A stretch of DNA of 64,000 bases from Prochlorococcus sp. AG-363-A16 (lineage in GTDB: Bacteria; Cyanobacteriota; Cyanobacteriia; PCC-6307; Cyanobiaceae). Below, one piece after another: positions 46,998 to 55,726 of the stretch (position 1 is its first letter; every line of letters begins with the position of its first letter). Location: the NCBI GenBank assembly GCA_003280345.1, contig QCFB01000001.1, positions 1-64,000 on the forward strand, given 5' to 3'. Below the pieces are notes generated by a model. That model worked only from the letters and a program-made list of their open reading frames with translations. It was not told the DNA's origin and did not search any database. Both the position numbers and the translations under genes were made by a program.

Positions 46998-48389
46998 ATG
47001 AGGCCAGCATCTTCGTTAGAATCGTTTGCCTCTCCGGATCATTTTGATCCAGAACTGCAGTTGTTTCTTGAGAAGGCATGTTTGCGATTATGTGAGTGGT
47101 TTGCTCAGGCTGGGGACAGAGGACCTTTGCCAATGCTAAGTGCGTTGCCTGATGTAGCACCATCTCTTAAAGGTCTATCAACTGACTCATTGTTAGATGA
47201 TCTCCAAATAGTGATGGAAGGTTCCTATCAACCTTCCCACCCTGGAGCACTAGCTCATTTAGATCCACCTCCACTAACAGCATCAATTGTTGCTGATTTG
47301 ATTTGTGCAGGCCTAAATAATAATCTTTTGGCGAATGAACTTTCTCCTAGTCTTTCCAGGTTGGAGCGAGGTCTTTGTAAATGGTTTGCTGACCGTATTG
47401 GAATGTCTCCTGAATCAGGTGGCGTTGCAGCAAGTGGTGGAAGCCTTAGCAATCTTATGGGATTAGTTGTGGCACGACAGCAGGCGAAACTTCAAAACAA
47501 TTCAAATGCTGTTGTTCTTGCTAGCAAAGATGCGCATGTCTCATTAGATAAAGCAATTCGTGTTATGGGGCTTAGTTCAAATGCTCTGCAGAAAATCCCA
47601 ACTGATCAGCAAGGCAGGATTTGCTTGCAATCATTGCATGAAAAGTTGAAATCTCTTCGGATAGATGGAAGAGAATGCTTCGCTGTCGTTGCTACAGCAG
47701 GAACAACTGTAAGAGGTGCTGTTGATCCATTGATTGAGATCGGTAAGTTTTGTTCCCGAGAGGGGTTATGGCTTCACATTGACGGTGCAATTGGCGGTGT
47801 ATTTGCGCTTTCAAAAACTACTTCTTCTGTTGTTGAAGGAATGTCAATGGCTGATTCACTAACTTTGAACCCTCAGAAATTACTTGGAATTGCAAAAACA
47901 TCATCACTGTTGCTTGTAGCGAATCGTGCACACCTTGTTTCGGCTTTTGCAACTGGATTGCCGTATATTGATCCTGCATGGGGAGATGAGTCTCATGGAG
48001 GAGAAATGGGGCTTCAAGGTACTAGATCTGCTGAAGTGCTAAAGCTTTGGCTTGGTTTGAGACAGCTTGGAGAAGAGGGGATTCAGAACTTATTAGAAGC
48101 ATCAATTTATAGACGTAGTTATTTAGAAAAAAAACTTGACCAAACATTTATGACATCTATAAGTGGACCTCTACATTTAATAGCTTGCACACCAAAGCAT
48201 GTCGATTCAACTCTATCTGCATATTGGTCAAAAGCTACTAGAGAAAAATTGTTAGAAGAGAACTATATGCTTTCTAGACCTATTCATGCCGGTCGTTATT
48301 ATTTAAAGATGGTTATGGGAAATCCACATACACAACTAAGGCATCTAGATAAATTGGCAAGTTTGTTAAACCAGTCGATGGAGACTTGA
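46998..48389 (+). CDS. Group II PLP-dependent decarboxylase (diaminobutyrate/glutamate-decarboxylase-like)
   Basis: 463 residues in the pyridoxal decarboxylase family. Marks are HPGALAHLDPPPL, SGGVAASGGSLSNLMGL near 135, HVSLDKAIRVMGL near 182, the PLP aspartate in LHIDGAIGGVFAL near 257, and the lysine in LTLNPQKLLGIAKTS near 294. The residue before that lysine is Gln, where most relatives have His, an unusual change. The substrate is unclear: L-2,4-diaminobutyrate, glutamate, aspartate or aromatic amino acids are all possible. Confidence 0.83.
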   Translation: MRPASSLESFASPDHFDPELQLFLEKACLRLCEWFAQAGDRGPLPMLSALPDVAPSLKGLSTDSLLDDLQIVMEGSYQPSHPGALAHLDPPPLTASIVADLICAGLNNNLLANELSPSLSRLERGLCKWFADRIGMSPESGGVAASGGSLSNLMGLVVARQQAKLQNNSNAVVLASKDAHVSLDKAIRVMGLSSNALQKIPTDQQGRICLQSLHEKLKSLRIDGRECFAVVATAGTTVRGAVDPLIEIGKFCSREGLWLHIDGAIGGVFALSKTTSSVVEGMSMADSLTLNPQKLLGIAKTSSLLLVANRAHLVSAFATGLPYIDPAWGDESHGGEMGLQGTRSAEVLKLWLGLRQLGEEGIQNLLEASIYRRSYLEKKLDQTFMTSISGPLHLIACTPKHVDSTLSAYWSKATREKLLEENYMLSRPIHAGRYYLKMVMGNPHTQLRHLDKLASLLNQSMET

Positions 48390-48392
48390 ATT

Positions 48393-48593
48393 TTGACTGA
48401 GGATCGCTCAAGAGGTCGTTTGGTTGCAGTCTTGACAGGTATTTTTTCTATATTCATAGGAATTATTTACTTGATTCTTGTCACGCTTCTGGATGCTCGT
48501 GGCCCTCTTCTCCCTCCTCCACTCGAAGCCTTTGGCGCGGGGGTAACTGCCTCTTCTTGTTCTTTTGTAGCGGCTCAACAACCTTACGAATAG
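48393..48593 (+). CDS. Small conserved membrane protein (66 aa)
   Basis: TTG 48393, 3 bp after the decarboxylase stop, starts a protein with one membrane helix (LVAVLTGIFSIFIGIIYLIL) followed by LLDARGPLLPPPLEAFGAG, a motif I recall from marine cyanobacterial small proteins. The last 113 bp overlap the 3' end of the GTPase gene on the other strand. Function unknown. Confidence 0.55.
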   Translation: MTEDRSRGRLVAVLTGIFSIFIGIIYLILVTLLDARGPLLPPPLEAFGAGVTASSCSFVAAQQPYE

Positions 48594-50094
48594 CTATGTC
48601 AAGAAATTGTTTAAGTGATGACTCTCGACGATTTAAATCATAGTGGTGTTGTACAACTTCTTGCATTCCTCCATCTCCCCAGTCTTGATCTTGTTGGAAG
48701 TAAGTGATGAAACTGGCTCCGGCCAACCGAGTTAGCCATGCTGCTGTGACCCCTTGCACTACACGTCCAACAATTAATGTTGGCAAGTTGAGACTGAGTG
48801 CTGTACCGATTAGACCTACACCTCCTTTTACTATCCCTAAACCAGCAAGAGTTCTTCCTACTGAAATGGCCAACTCTTGTGCCCTTTCTCTCGTTATCTT
48901 TACCCCATAAATCTTGGAAATCTCCATGACCATTTGCGCATTTACGGCAGCTGTTCCTAGTAAGTCGATACCTGGTAGGGGTGTTGCAAGAATGACTCCG
49001 CTACTTATCCAGCAATATCGGTCAACACATGACCTTGCACTTTTTTGTCTTTGTTTGCCAAGTAATTTTCTTCCTGTGTCGCCAAGATTTCTGCACTGAA
49101 GAAGTATGTTATCTGCCAGCAACTCTTCTCCATCTTCGTAAAGGGTTTTTGCTAAACGTGATAGCAACTTTTCTATTTCAGGTTTCGGTTGCCATGGCCG
49201 ACCACCAGGTATAGGAACAGATTGAGGAGAGGCCGAGCAAGGAATAACATCCTCACTAGCTAGAAGACTCTTACATCGTCCTCTCAAGATAGATAGGAGT
49301 TTGCGTTCTTCTTGTTCTCCACGAAGATCACATTTGTTAAGTACTAATAAAAGCCTTTTGCCAAGACTTGCAAGACTTCTAATTATTTCCAGCTCTGATA
49401 AACGCAGATCACTATCAACGACTACAACCATCAAGTCAGCTTTGCTTGCTCTTGCACGTGCTTCCTTTTCTCTATTTAACCCCTCTTTACCTCCTTCAAG
49501 GATGCCTGGTGTATCAGTTAATTGCAATCCTCTTTCGAGTCCCTTTAAGCGCAAACGATATGTCTGGCTATTTGATGTAGATCCCATTGGGGCTCCAACC
49601 TCGCCAACCATTTCTTTAAGAAGTGATCTTATAAGTGATGTTTTACCACTAGAACCAGTTCCAAAAATAACTACTACGAGGTCTCCTCTAGCAAGTTCCT
49701 TGCCTACTCTTTCTCTTTCTTGTTTAAGTCCTTTACTTGCAACATTATCTTGTAGACGTTCAAGTAGCCGATCAATACTTTCTAAGCTTTGTTTTGCTGC
49801 TTGTTTTCGGTTCTTAGGAGGCGCTTTGAGATTTTTCTCTATGATGATTTTTTTGTCTTTCTTTTGAATTATTTCTCTAAACCATGGCAAACCTACCATA
49901 AAAATAATTGACACAATTAATATGGCAGAAAGGAATAAGACAGGGCTTACGATCCAGTACGGTAGGAAATACTCGAGTGTATATCTTAATTCATTTAGCA
50001 GTCTAAGAAATGTTCCAATTATTCCTCCTATTACTAATAGAGCGATAAGTACTACACAGATTAGAATTAGTAGTCGTTTGTTTTTTATTTGCAT
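48481..50094 (-). CDS. Membrane GTPase with a DUF697 C-terminal domain
   Basis: 537 residues. Two N-terminal membrane helices (about 7-30 and 45-70) come first. The GTPase domain follows: G1 VVIFGTGSSGKTSLIRSL near 136, G3 LTDTPGILEG, G4 LVLNKCDLRG and a G5-like PCSASP. DUF697 comes next with ISSGVILATPLPGIDLLGTAAVNAQM split over two segments near 365, and a basic, then acidic, tail. Cyanobacterial relatives of YcjF/Era-like proteins have unknown roles at the membrane. The start ATG 50094 suits the first helix. Confidence 0.85.
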   Translation of the reverse strand: MQIKNKRLLILICVVLIALLVIGGIIGTFLRLLNELRYTLEYFLPYWIVSPVLFLSAILIVSIIFMVGLPWFREIIQKKDKKIIIEKNLKAPPKNRKQAAKQSLESIDRLLERLQDNVASKGLKQERERVGKELARGDLVVVIFGTGSSGKTSLIRSLLKEMVGEVGAPMGSTSNSQTYRLRLKGLERGLQLTDTPGILEGGKEGLNREKEARARASKADLMVVVVDSDLRLSELEIIRSLASLGKRLLLVLNKCDLRGEQEERKLLSILRGRCKSLLASEDVIPCSASPQSVPIPGGRPWQPKPEIEKLLSRLAKTLYEDGEELLADNILLQCRNLGDTGRKLLGKQRQKSARSCVDRYCWISSGVILATPLPGIDLLGTAAVNAQMVMEISKIYGVKITRERAQELAISVGRTLAGLGIVKGGVGLIGTALSLNLPTLIVGRVVQGVTAAWLTRLAGASFITYFQQDQDWGDGGMQEVVQHHYDLNRRESSLKQFLDIAIRKVVEPLQKNKKRQLPPRQRLRVEEGEEGHEHPEA

Positions 50095-50148
50095 GGGTTT
50101 GCCTCAGCAGAGAATTATTTGATTAACTTGTGTGTTAATAGTGAACAT

Positions 50149-50628
50149 TTAAGAGTTTTTGGGAGCATAACTTTGTGTTATGTTATCGATAAGAAAACAA
50201 ATGACAGCTATATTTATTGCTATATCTGCAACATTAAAAATAGGGAAATTAATAGGTATCAACTCAAGGAAATCGTTAACATAGCCAAGACGCCAACGAT
50301 CTATTCCATTGCCGATAGTTCCTCCTAGAAGAAAGGCTATTGCTAAACCTTTCCATTTTGGTATTGGAGGGCTGCGCAATACCAATATGAGAAGTGCCAA
50401 TGATACTAAAAAGCTTAGAAAGCCTAGGAAGAAAATATTTCCACTTAACAAGTTAAATGCGGCACCTGTGTTCTTGATAAGTCTTAATTGAAGAAGGAAA
50501 GGGATAAAAGGGGTAGATATATCCTTGTTAAGGAAATGAATAGCCCAGATTTTACTGAGTTGGTCAGTAAAAACTATAACCAAACTAAGAAGAAGTAGTG
50601 ATTTTCGATTTAAATAACGCTTTTTCAT
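50149..50628 (-). CDS. lspA: Lipoprotein signal peptidase
   Basis: Signal peptidase II cleaves the signal of lipoproteins in the membrane. 159 residues with four helices. The family boxes are VIVFTDQLSKIWAI near residue 17, LIKNTGAAFNLLSG near 50, LGGTIGNGIDRWRLGYVNDFL near 100 with the first catalytic Asp, and FNVADIAI with the second. Its start overlaps the bioY stop by 4 bp. Confidence 0.95.
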   Translation of the reverse strand: MKKRYLNRKSLLLLSLVIVFTDQLSKIWAIHFLNKDISTPFIPFLLQLRLIKNTGAAFNLLSGNIFFLGFLSFLVSLALLILVLRSPPIPKWKGLAIAFLLGGTIGNGIDRWRLGYVNDFLELIPINFPIFNVADIAINIAVICFLIDNITQSYAPKNS

Positions 50629-51197
50629 TCGACAAAAAGTAAATCGCGTAAGAACACGGCTATCATCCCTACAGCTGGGCAGAGCATAATTTGAGCCGGT
50701 AGAGGAGCCATTGAATAACTAAAAATTAGTTCTTGAAGATCAATGGGCCATCGTCCCATTGATGTTCCAACTATCAGGTTAAGTAGTCCACAGGTTTGAA
50801 GCAGGAGAAGGCCTGCCAATGCTGCCAGAGTCAAACTTACGAGATTGTTCATATTAATTTGACTTGCAAGTCGACCGGTTAACCATGCTGCTGGGATAAA
50901 GCCAAGCAAGTAACCAAAACTAGGACTCGAAACATAATCGAAACTTCCGCCATCACTAAAAACAGGGAGATAAAAAAGGCCAATTGTGAGATATGCAAAA
51001 GAAGCTATTATTCCTGCCCTCGCCCCACAAACAAGAGCACACATCAATAGTGCGGGTACTTGCCAAGTACTAGGTAAGCTAATGACTTGAGATGAAAAAT
51101 CAGCACCTGGAACTAAAAAAGCAGAGGGAATCATCCCTCCTAAAAGGATCAACATGAGACCCATAAATGCTCCACTCCAGGTGGCTAATGCACGCAC
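50625..51197 (-). CDS. bioY: Biotin transporter substrate-binding subunit BioY
   Basis: BioY is the S-component of an energy-coupling-factor transporter for biotin. The protein has six hydrophobic helices and the segments CALVCGARAGIIASFAYLTIGL, then GFIPAAWLTGRLAS and LNLIVGTSMGRWPID. The frame is open to 51251, but GTG 51197 (VRALATWSG) or ATG 51164 are better starts, as the first 18 residues are cysteine-rich and unlike the family. It overlaps lspA by 4 bp. Confidence 0.88.
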   Translation of the reverse strand: MRALATWSGAFMGLMLILLGGMIPSAFLVPGADFSSQVISLPSTWQVPALLMCALVCGARAGIIASFAYLTIGLFYLPVFSDGGSFDYVSSPSFGYLLGFIPAAWLTGRLASQINMNNLVSLTLAALAGLLLLQTCGLLNLIVGTSMGRWPIDLQELIFSYSMAPLPAQIMLCPAVGMIAVFLRDLLFVE

Positions 51198-51253
51198 AAG
51201 GCAATTGCAGCTCTTACCATCCTGCAACAGACAACACACAATTTCTAGCATCT

Positions 51254-51490
51254 ATGGAATTCTCTATTGGCGATAAGGTCTTTCTTTCTGTTCCTATGCC
51301 CTATCTCAAGACTGCTGACCCAATGCCAATGCTTCGTCCTCCAGAACTTGTGTCACCTGATGAGCAAGGGCTTATTGTTGGATTGAGGGTTAATGATATT
51401 GCTGAGGTACGTTTCAGAAGAGGTAATTTTTTAATTCCTATTCAGCGGTTGACAATTTACAATTCCAAGAATAAAAAAAGTGAATCTTGA
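51254..51490 (+). CDS. sipA: SipA/CRR42-type small protein (DUF3148)
   Basis: 78 residues starting MEFSIGDKVFLSVPMPYLKT, with KTADPMPMLRPPELVSPDEQG and VRFRRGNFLIP, an SH3-like fold. Relatives are SipA, which binds the NblS sensor kinase in Synechococcus, and plant CRR42, involved in NDH complex accumulation. ATG 51254 is chosen; the frame is open upstream to 51167 but not family-like. It is divergent from bioY. Confidence 0.8.
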   Translation: MEFSIGDKVFLSVPMPYLKTADPMPMLRPPELVSPDEQGLIVGLRVNDIAEVRFRRGNFLIPIQRLTIYNSKNKKSES

Positions 51491-51500
51491 CTTTATTTGG

Positions 51501-52769
51501 CTAATTATTTTTACTATGGATCAATCTTCTATCTGCCAATTTATTGATAGTGGCTTTTGGTCCGCAGAGACTAAGAATAGGTCCTTTTAGTTGTTTATAA
51601 GCTACTTTTTGAAGGTCTTGACTAGTGATTGATTCAATTAATCCCAGACTATCTATATCGTAGTCGTCATGTAATGACATACCTCTTAACTGTGCCTTTC
51701 TTTCAGCTCTCTGCGACGTTGTTTGTGAATTGTATGCTAATTGCCCTCTGAACTTTGCCTTAGCAAGCGAGAGATCTTCTTCTGAAATCAACGTTCGCGA
51801 AACACTATTCCAAATTTCTTGGAGAAGTTGCAAGCTTAATAAAGCCTTGTCTTCGCTTGTTGAAGCGTGCAGTAAGAACGGTGCTGGCCCTTCTCTGACT
51901 GGATGATGCACGCCTACATCATAGGCCACACCATGTTTTTCTCTGAGTTGCTTGAATAGTACGCTCGACATCCCTGACCCCAAGTGACAACTAAGTAGAC
52001 GTAGTGCAATATCATCATTATGGCCATGAGGGATAGTTGGACACCCAAGTATTAGAACTATTTGTTCTGTTTCTTCAGGATTAAGACTCAGCTGTAAATC
52101 TTTTGGTTTGTCAACACAAAAGTAGCTTTCCGCTAGAACGTTGGATTCATCTTTTTGTTTGTTCTCCCAATATTTGAAGGGCTCAAAATTATCTAGGCAC
52201 TTTTCGATTCCATTAGGAAATGTGCCTGATATCGCCATATTTAGTTTCCTATTACGTAGAGCTTTTGCTAGTGGTAAAAGTTCTTTATCACTTAAATGTT
52301 TTATATCGTCAACGACTCCTAGAGGGTCATGTCCATATGGACCAGAACCATAAGCCAAGTGACGCCACCCATCGAATGCAAGATGAAAAGGATTCTCTTT
52401 CTGCCTTTGTAGTGCTTGAAGACTTAGACCTTTTTCAAGTTCTATTTGATCAAGTTTTAGATGTGGATCTGCAACCATCCATCCAATTACTGGCAGTAGT
52501 CGCTTGGCATCAATGTCGGCACATTTAAGACTAATAAGAAGGCCATCCTCATGAGTATCGCAACGCAAACCTGCTCCACAACCTTCTACGAGATCGGCTA
52601 ATTGAATGTTGTTATAGGGTCCACACCCTCTACTTAGTAGAGAGGCTAGTAGTTGGTGAGCACCTTTTTGGCCAATAGGATCTGCTCTACTACCATCTCG
52701 AATCCATACTTTGGCTGCCATTACTCCTGGGGAGCTGGTCGGATCTAGAGCAATATCAAAAAGTGGCAT
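51501..52769 (-). CDS. M16-family peptidase-like protein, non-catalytic
   Basis: 422 residues with the M16 (pitrilysin/mitochondrial processing peptidase) fold but without the zinc motif: where HxxEH is expected, the sequence reads KGAHQLLASLLSRG. The C-terminal half has LRLLSCHLGSGMSSVLFKQLRE and AYDVGVHHP. It should pair with the catalytic partner encoded just upstream. ATG 52769 overlaps the partner's TAA by one base. Confidence 0.87.
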   Translation of the reverse strand: MPLFDIALDPTSSPGVMAAKVWIRDGSRADPIGQKGAHQLLASLLSRGCGPYNNIQLADLVEGCGAGLRCDTHEDGLLISLKCADIDAKRLLPVIGWMVADPHLKLDQIELEKGLSLQALQRQKENPFHLAFDGWRHLAYGSGPYGHDPLGVVDDIKHLSDKELLPLAKALRNRKLNMAISGTFPNGIEKCLDNFEPFKYWENKQKDESNVLAESYFCVDKPKDLQLSLNPEETEQIVLILGCPTIPHGHNDDIALRLLSCHLGSGMSSVLFKQLREKHGVAYDVGVHHPVREGPAPFLLHASTSEDKALLSLQLLQEIWNSVSRTLISEEDLSLAKAKFRGQLAYNSQTTSQRAERKAQLRGMSLHDDYDIDSLGLIESITSQDLQKVAYKQLKGPILSLCGPKATINKLADRRLIHSKNN

Positions 52770-54061
52770 TAGCAAATATCGATGGGTTTGGCTATTAAGG
52801 TGCAGCTGAGCTCAGGTTTTATGAGATTAAAGATCTCAGCTTTAAGTTTTTCACCAGTCCAATAGTCAATGTTTTTTAAAGGAGCTAATAATGGTTGTCT
52901 CCGATCCCAAAGAGCTTGTGCTCCGGCCAGCCCTGCTACATGGCTTGCAGATTCAAGGCTGAAGCAAAGTCCATTTCTTACTAAATGCTTTGCTCTTTCA
53001 ACTTCATGAATCTGTGGCACAGATTCTGAACTTTCAAGAAGTATTTTTTTTATTTCGTTTTCTACTCTTTCTAATTGTTCCTCTAGGCAGCATGCTTCAA
53101 GAACAATCAGCCCTCCTTCTTCGAGGACAATTGCATCCATTTCTATAGATTCAACAATTTGCAAGGTCTCTCTTAGGTGTTCGACCAAACGACTGCGACG
53201 TCCTTCTGATAGCAATGATGTCGCAAGATCTGCACCCATAATCATTAATTGGTTTCTGGCAGGTGGAATGGGCCATGCCATTAAAAGTCTTGCTGATTCA
53301 AGTCTTTTTACTTTTATCTCTTTACGACCTTTTTGAAAAAAAAGATTTTGTCTAATTGGTTCTGGAATTTCTTCTTGTGAAATTCTTTTTACTTTTGAAA
53401 GAAGGCTATTGGCGATTGTTTCTTTTATCGTTGGAGGTATGTGTCCTGCAATTGCAAGACAACAATTATCACTTTGGTAGAGGCGCTTATGAAAAGCTTT
53501 CATTCTTTCTGGACTACTAGCTTTGAGACTTTTCACTCCTCCGAGTATTGGTCTTCCATATGAGTGTTTCGCTCCCCAACAGGTCTCTAGTAGTTGTTTG
53601 AAGACTTGTTCATCTGGTTGATCTTGGTACTGTGCGATCTCTTCAAGGACTACTTCTCTTTCCATAGAGAATGCATCTGGTCTAATTGCAGGACTTAGAA
53701 CAAGATTGAGTAAAAGTTCAATTGCAGGAGAGAGTACTTTTGGTGGGATCAGAACGTGAAAATGTACATCATCAAACCCTGTTGCGGCATTGCTGCTACC
53801 TCCAAGAGCCTCGATTTCTAGATCAAACTCTCCTTCTCTTAGACAGTCACTCCCCTTGAAAATCATGTGTTCTAGGAAATGTGCCAGTCCTTCTTCCCCG
53901 GCTTTTTCAAAAGAGCTACCTGCTTTGCACCAAAAATCAATGCAGGTCAAAGCTGTATCAGGCATATCAGCTGTGACGCAATGGGTTCCGTTCTTAAGAG
54001 TCCAATAATTAAGTTTGGGCTCATTGATGGAGCTCAATAGAGGTCCGTAGCAAATTCCCAT
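52769..54061 (-). CDS. M16-family zinc peptidase, catalytic
   Basis: 430 residues. The inverted zinc motif HFLEHMIFKG is near residue 62 and the downstream glutamate is in MEREVVLEEIAQYQDQP near 134. The C-terminal half has the M16 segment SLLSEGRRSRLVEHLRE. Processing peptidases of this group trim or degrade peptides. The adjacent non-catalytic partner suggests a heterodimer like bacterial ancestors of mitochondrial processing peptidase. Cyanobacterial relatives are not assigned to a target. Confidence 0.9.
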   Translation of the reverse strand: MGICYGPLLSSINEPKLNYWTLKNGTHCVTADMPDTALTCIDFWCKAGSSFEKAGEEGLAHFLEHMIFKGSDCLREGEFDLEIEALGGSSNAATGFDDVHFHVLIPPKVLSPAIELLLNLVLSPAIRPDAFSMEREVVLEEIAQYQDQPDEQVFKQLLETCWGAKHSYGRPILGGVKSLKASSPERMKAFHKRLYQSDNCCLAIAGHIPPTIKETIANSLLSKVKRISQEEIPEPIRQNLFFQKGRKEIKVKRLESARLLMAWPIPPARNQLMIMGADLATSLLSEGRRSRLVEHLRETLQIVESIEMDAIVLEEGGLIVLEACCLEEQLERVENEIKKILLESSESVPQIHEVERAKHLVRNGLCFSLESASHVAGLAGAQALWDRRQPLLAPLKNIDYWTGEKLKAEIFNLIKPELSCTLIAKPIDIC

Positions 54062-54080
54062 TCTGACTCTTTAAATCCTC

Positions 54081-54827
54081 GTGTTGCATTCTTTCTCAAA
54101 TAGCAGTCAAAGACTTCATTCGCTATTGGAGTTGATGACAAATAACATTAGTTCCAGAAGGGATGAATTGCCTTGTTTGATCCCTTTAGAAATAGAGCCT
54201 TCTTTACGTCAGATATATGGGGAGCTGAATGGGGAAGAATTGTTTGTTTGCAATGAATTACATGCTGCTAAAGGCTTTAGAAAACTCCACATAGAGATTG
54301 CTTCTTTAGGCGGAGGACTGCAGATCCTTCATTGCGTATTTTTTCCTGACCCTTGCTATGACCTTCCTATATTCGGTACAGATGTTGTCATAGGTCCTTC
54401 AGGAGTCTCTGCTGCAATTGTTGACCTCTCGCCAGTTGATAAAAGCTTGCCTCATTTGGTCAAGAATGAACTCGAAAAGATTGCAATGCCTGAATTTCAG
54501 AATGTTAGAGAACTGCCGGTTTGGGGAAACATCTTTTCTAATTACGTTCACTTTATTAGGCCTGATCGGAAAGAAGAAGAATTTATTTTTCTGGATCTAG
54601 TTGATAGCTATTTAAAAATTCTAATCAATACCATGTCTTTAACTGACCCTGATGGCCCCCTAGATCCTCCTACGATTAGAAGGTTCAAAGGTCAGCAGTT
54701 CTATTGTCTTCAACAGAAACGAAACGACAAAACGAGGAACGTCTTGGCGAAAGTTTTCAGCTCTCAATGGGCGGATCGCTACATAGAGACTCTGCTGTTC
54801 GACAGTCCAACCTCGATAAAAGGCTAA
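54081..54827 (+). CDS. pcyA: Phycocyanobilin:ferredoxin oxidoreductase
   Basis: PcyA reduces biliverdin to phycocyanobilin with four electrons from ferredoxin. Of 248 residues, LHIEIASLGGGLQILHCVFF holds the Glu corresponding to the catalytic Glu76 of Synechocystis, and PDPCYDLPIFGTDVV the Asp corresponding to Asp105. Other marks are ELPVWGNIFSNYVHFIRP. The start is GTG 54081; a later ATG at residue 19 is possible. The next gene begins inside its 3' end. Confidence 0.93.
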   Translation: MLHSFSNSSQRLHSLLELMTNNISSRRDELPCLIPLEIEPSLRQIYGELNGEELFVCNELHAAKGFRKLHIEIASLGGGLQILHCVFFPDPCYDLPIFGTDVVIGPSGVSAAIVDLSPVDKSLPHLVKNELEKIAMPEFQNVRELPVWGNIFSNYVHFIRPDRKEEEFIFLDLVDSYLKILINTMSLTDPDGPLDPPTIRRFKGQQFYCLQQKRNDKTRNVLAKVFSSQWADRYIETLLFDSPTSIKG

Positions 54828-55726
54828 AGATTCTTCTGTTGCTTCTTGCGCCAGGGTTTGGCTTTTTACTTGCTCTTGGAATGTCAAAAATTCTTTTGAG
54901 TCCTTCAACAACTCAAAGGAATAAGGCAATAACTCAGCCTGTAAGAAAAATAGAAGCAGTAGCAGCTTTGGGACAGTTGACCCCATCTGGCGAGGTTAGA
55001 AAGCTTGCTGCGCCAGTTAGTGGATTTGGAGGTACACCTCGAGTTGCTCAACTTTTAATCAATGAAGGTGACTCGGTAACTCGAGGTCAAGTATTGGCAA
55101 TATTTGATAATCGTCCTCAGATACTTGCAGATATTCAAGGTGTTGATGCTCGGATAAAAACACTAGAAATTAAAATTGTTATGCAAAAACGTGAGATTTC
55201 TCGTTATAAGGAAGCTGCTCTTCAAGGTGCTACTCCACTTGTACTTCTTGAGGAAAAAGAAGATGAATTGATTAAATTACAAGGACAAAAGGAAGAATCT
55301 TTGGCAGAACGTAAAGGCCTTGAGGCAGATCTTTCTAATAGTGAACTTAAGACTCCTATAGATGGAATTGTTCTTCGAGTAAGAGCTAGAGCAGGAGAGA
55401 GGCCAGGTAGTCAAGGTGTTCTTGAAGTAGGCGCAAATCAGGAGATGGAAGCTCTCATTGAAGTCTACGAATCAGATATAAACAGAGTTAAGATTGGTCA
55501 GTTAGTTTCCCTAGAGAGTGAAAATGGAGGGTTTGTAGGAAGCCTTAATGGAAAAGTAAAGCTTATTAGTCCTCAAGTTCGTCAAAGACAAGTTCTGTCT
55601 ACTGATCCAACTGGGGATGCCGATGCAAGGGTTGTGGAAGTTCGAGTTACTCTTGATTCTAAATCTGCAGAACTAGTAAATACTCTGACCGGCATGAAAG
55701 TTATTGCTAGGTTCCAACCATTGTGA
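54767..55726 (+). CDS. devB: HlyD/DevB-type membrane fusion protein
   Basis: 319 residues from ATG 54767 (the frame is open to TTG 54704). One N-terminal helix (ILLLLLAPGFGFLLALGM) is followed by a lipoyl-like segment (GQLTPSGEVRKLAAPVSGFG), a coiled coil (about 115-185), a second lipoyl half (GIVLRVRARAGERPG) and a beta barrel. It is the periplasmic adaptor of a DevBCA-type exporter. It overlaps pcyA by 61 bp and devC by 4 bp. Confidence 0.87.
   Translation: MGGSLHRDSAVRQSNLDKRLKILLLLLAPGFGFLLALGMSKILLSPSTTQRNKAITQPVRKIEAVAALGQLTPSGEVRKLAAPVSGFGGTPRVAQLLINEGDSVTRGQVLAIFDNRPQILADIQGVDARIKTLEIKIVMQKREISRYKEAALQGATPLVLLEEKEDELIKLQGQKEESLAERKGLEADLSNSELKTPIDGIVLRVRARAGERPGSQGVLEVGANQEMEALIEVYESDINRVKIGQLVSLESENGGFVGSLNGKVKLISPQVRQRQVLSTDPTGDADARVVEVRVTLDSKSAELVNTLTGMKVIARFQPL

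Noticed and set aside
49301-49867. 188-residue frame on the plus strand
   Set aside because: It lies wholly antisense to the GTPase gene, whose motifs are intact; the composition (Ser/Leu/Arg-rich) is typical of a shadow frame.
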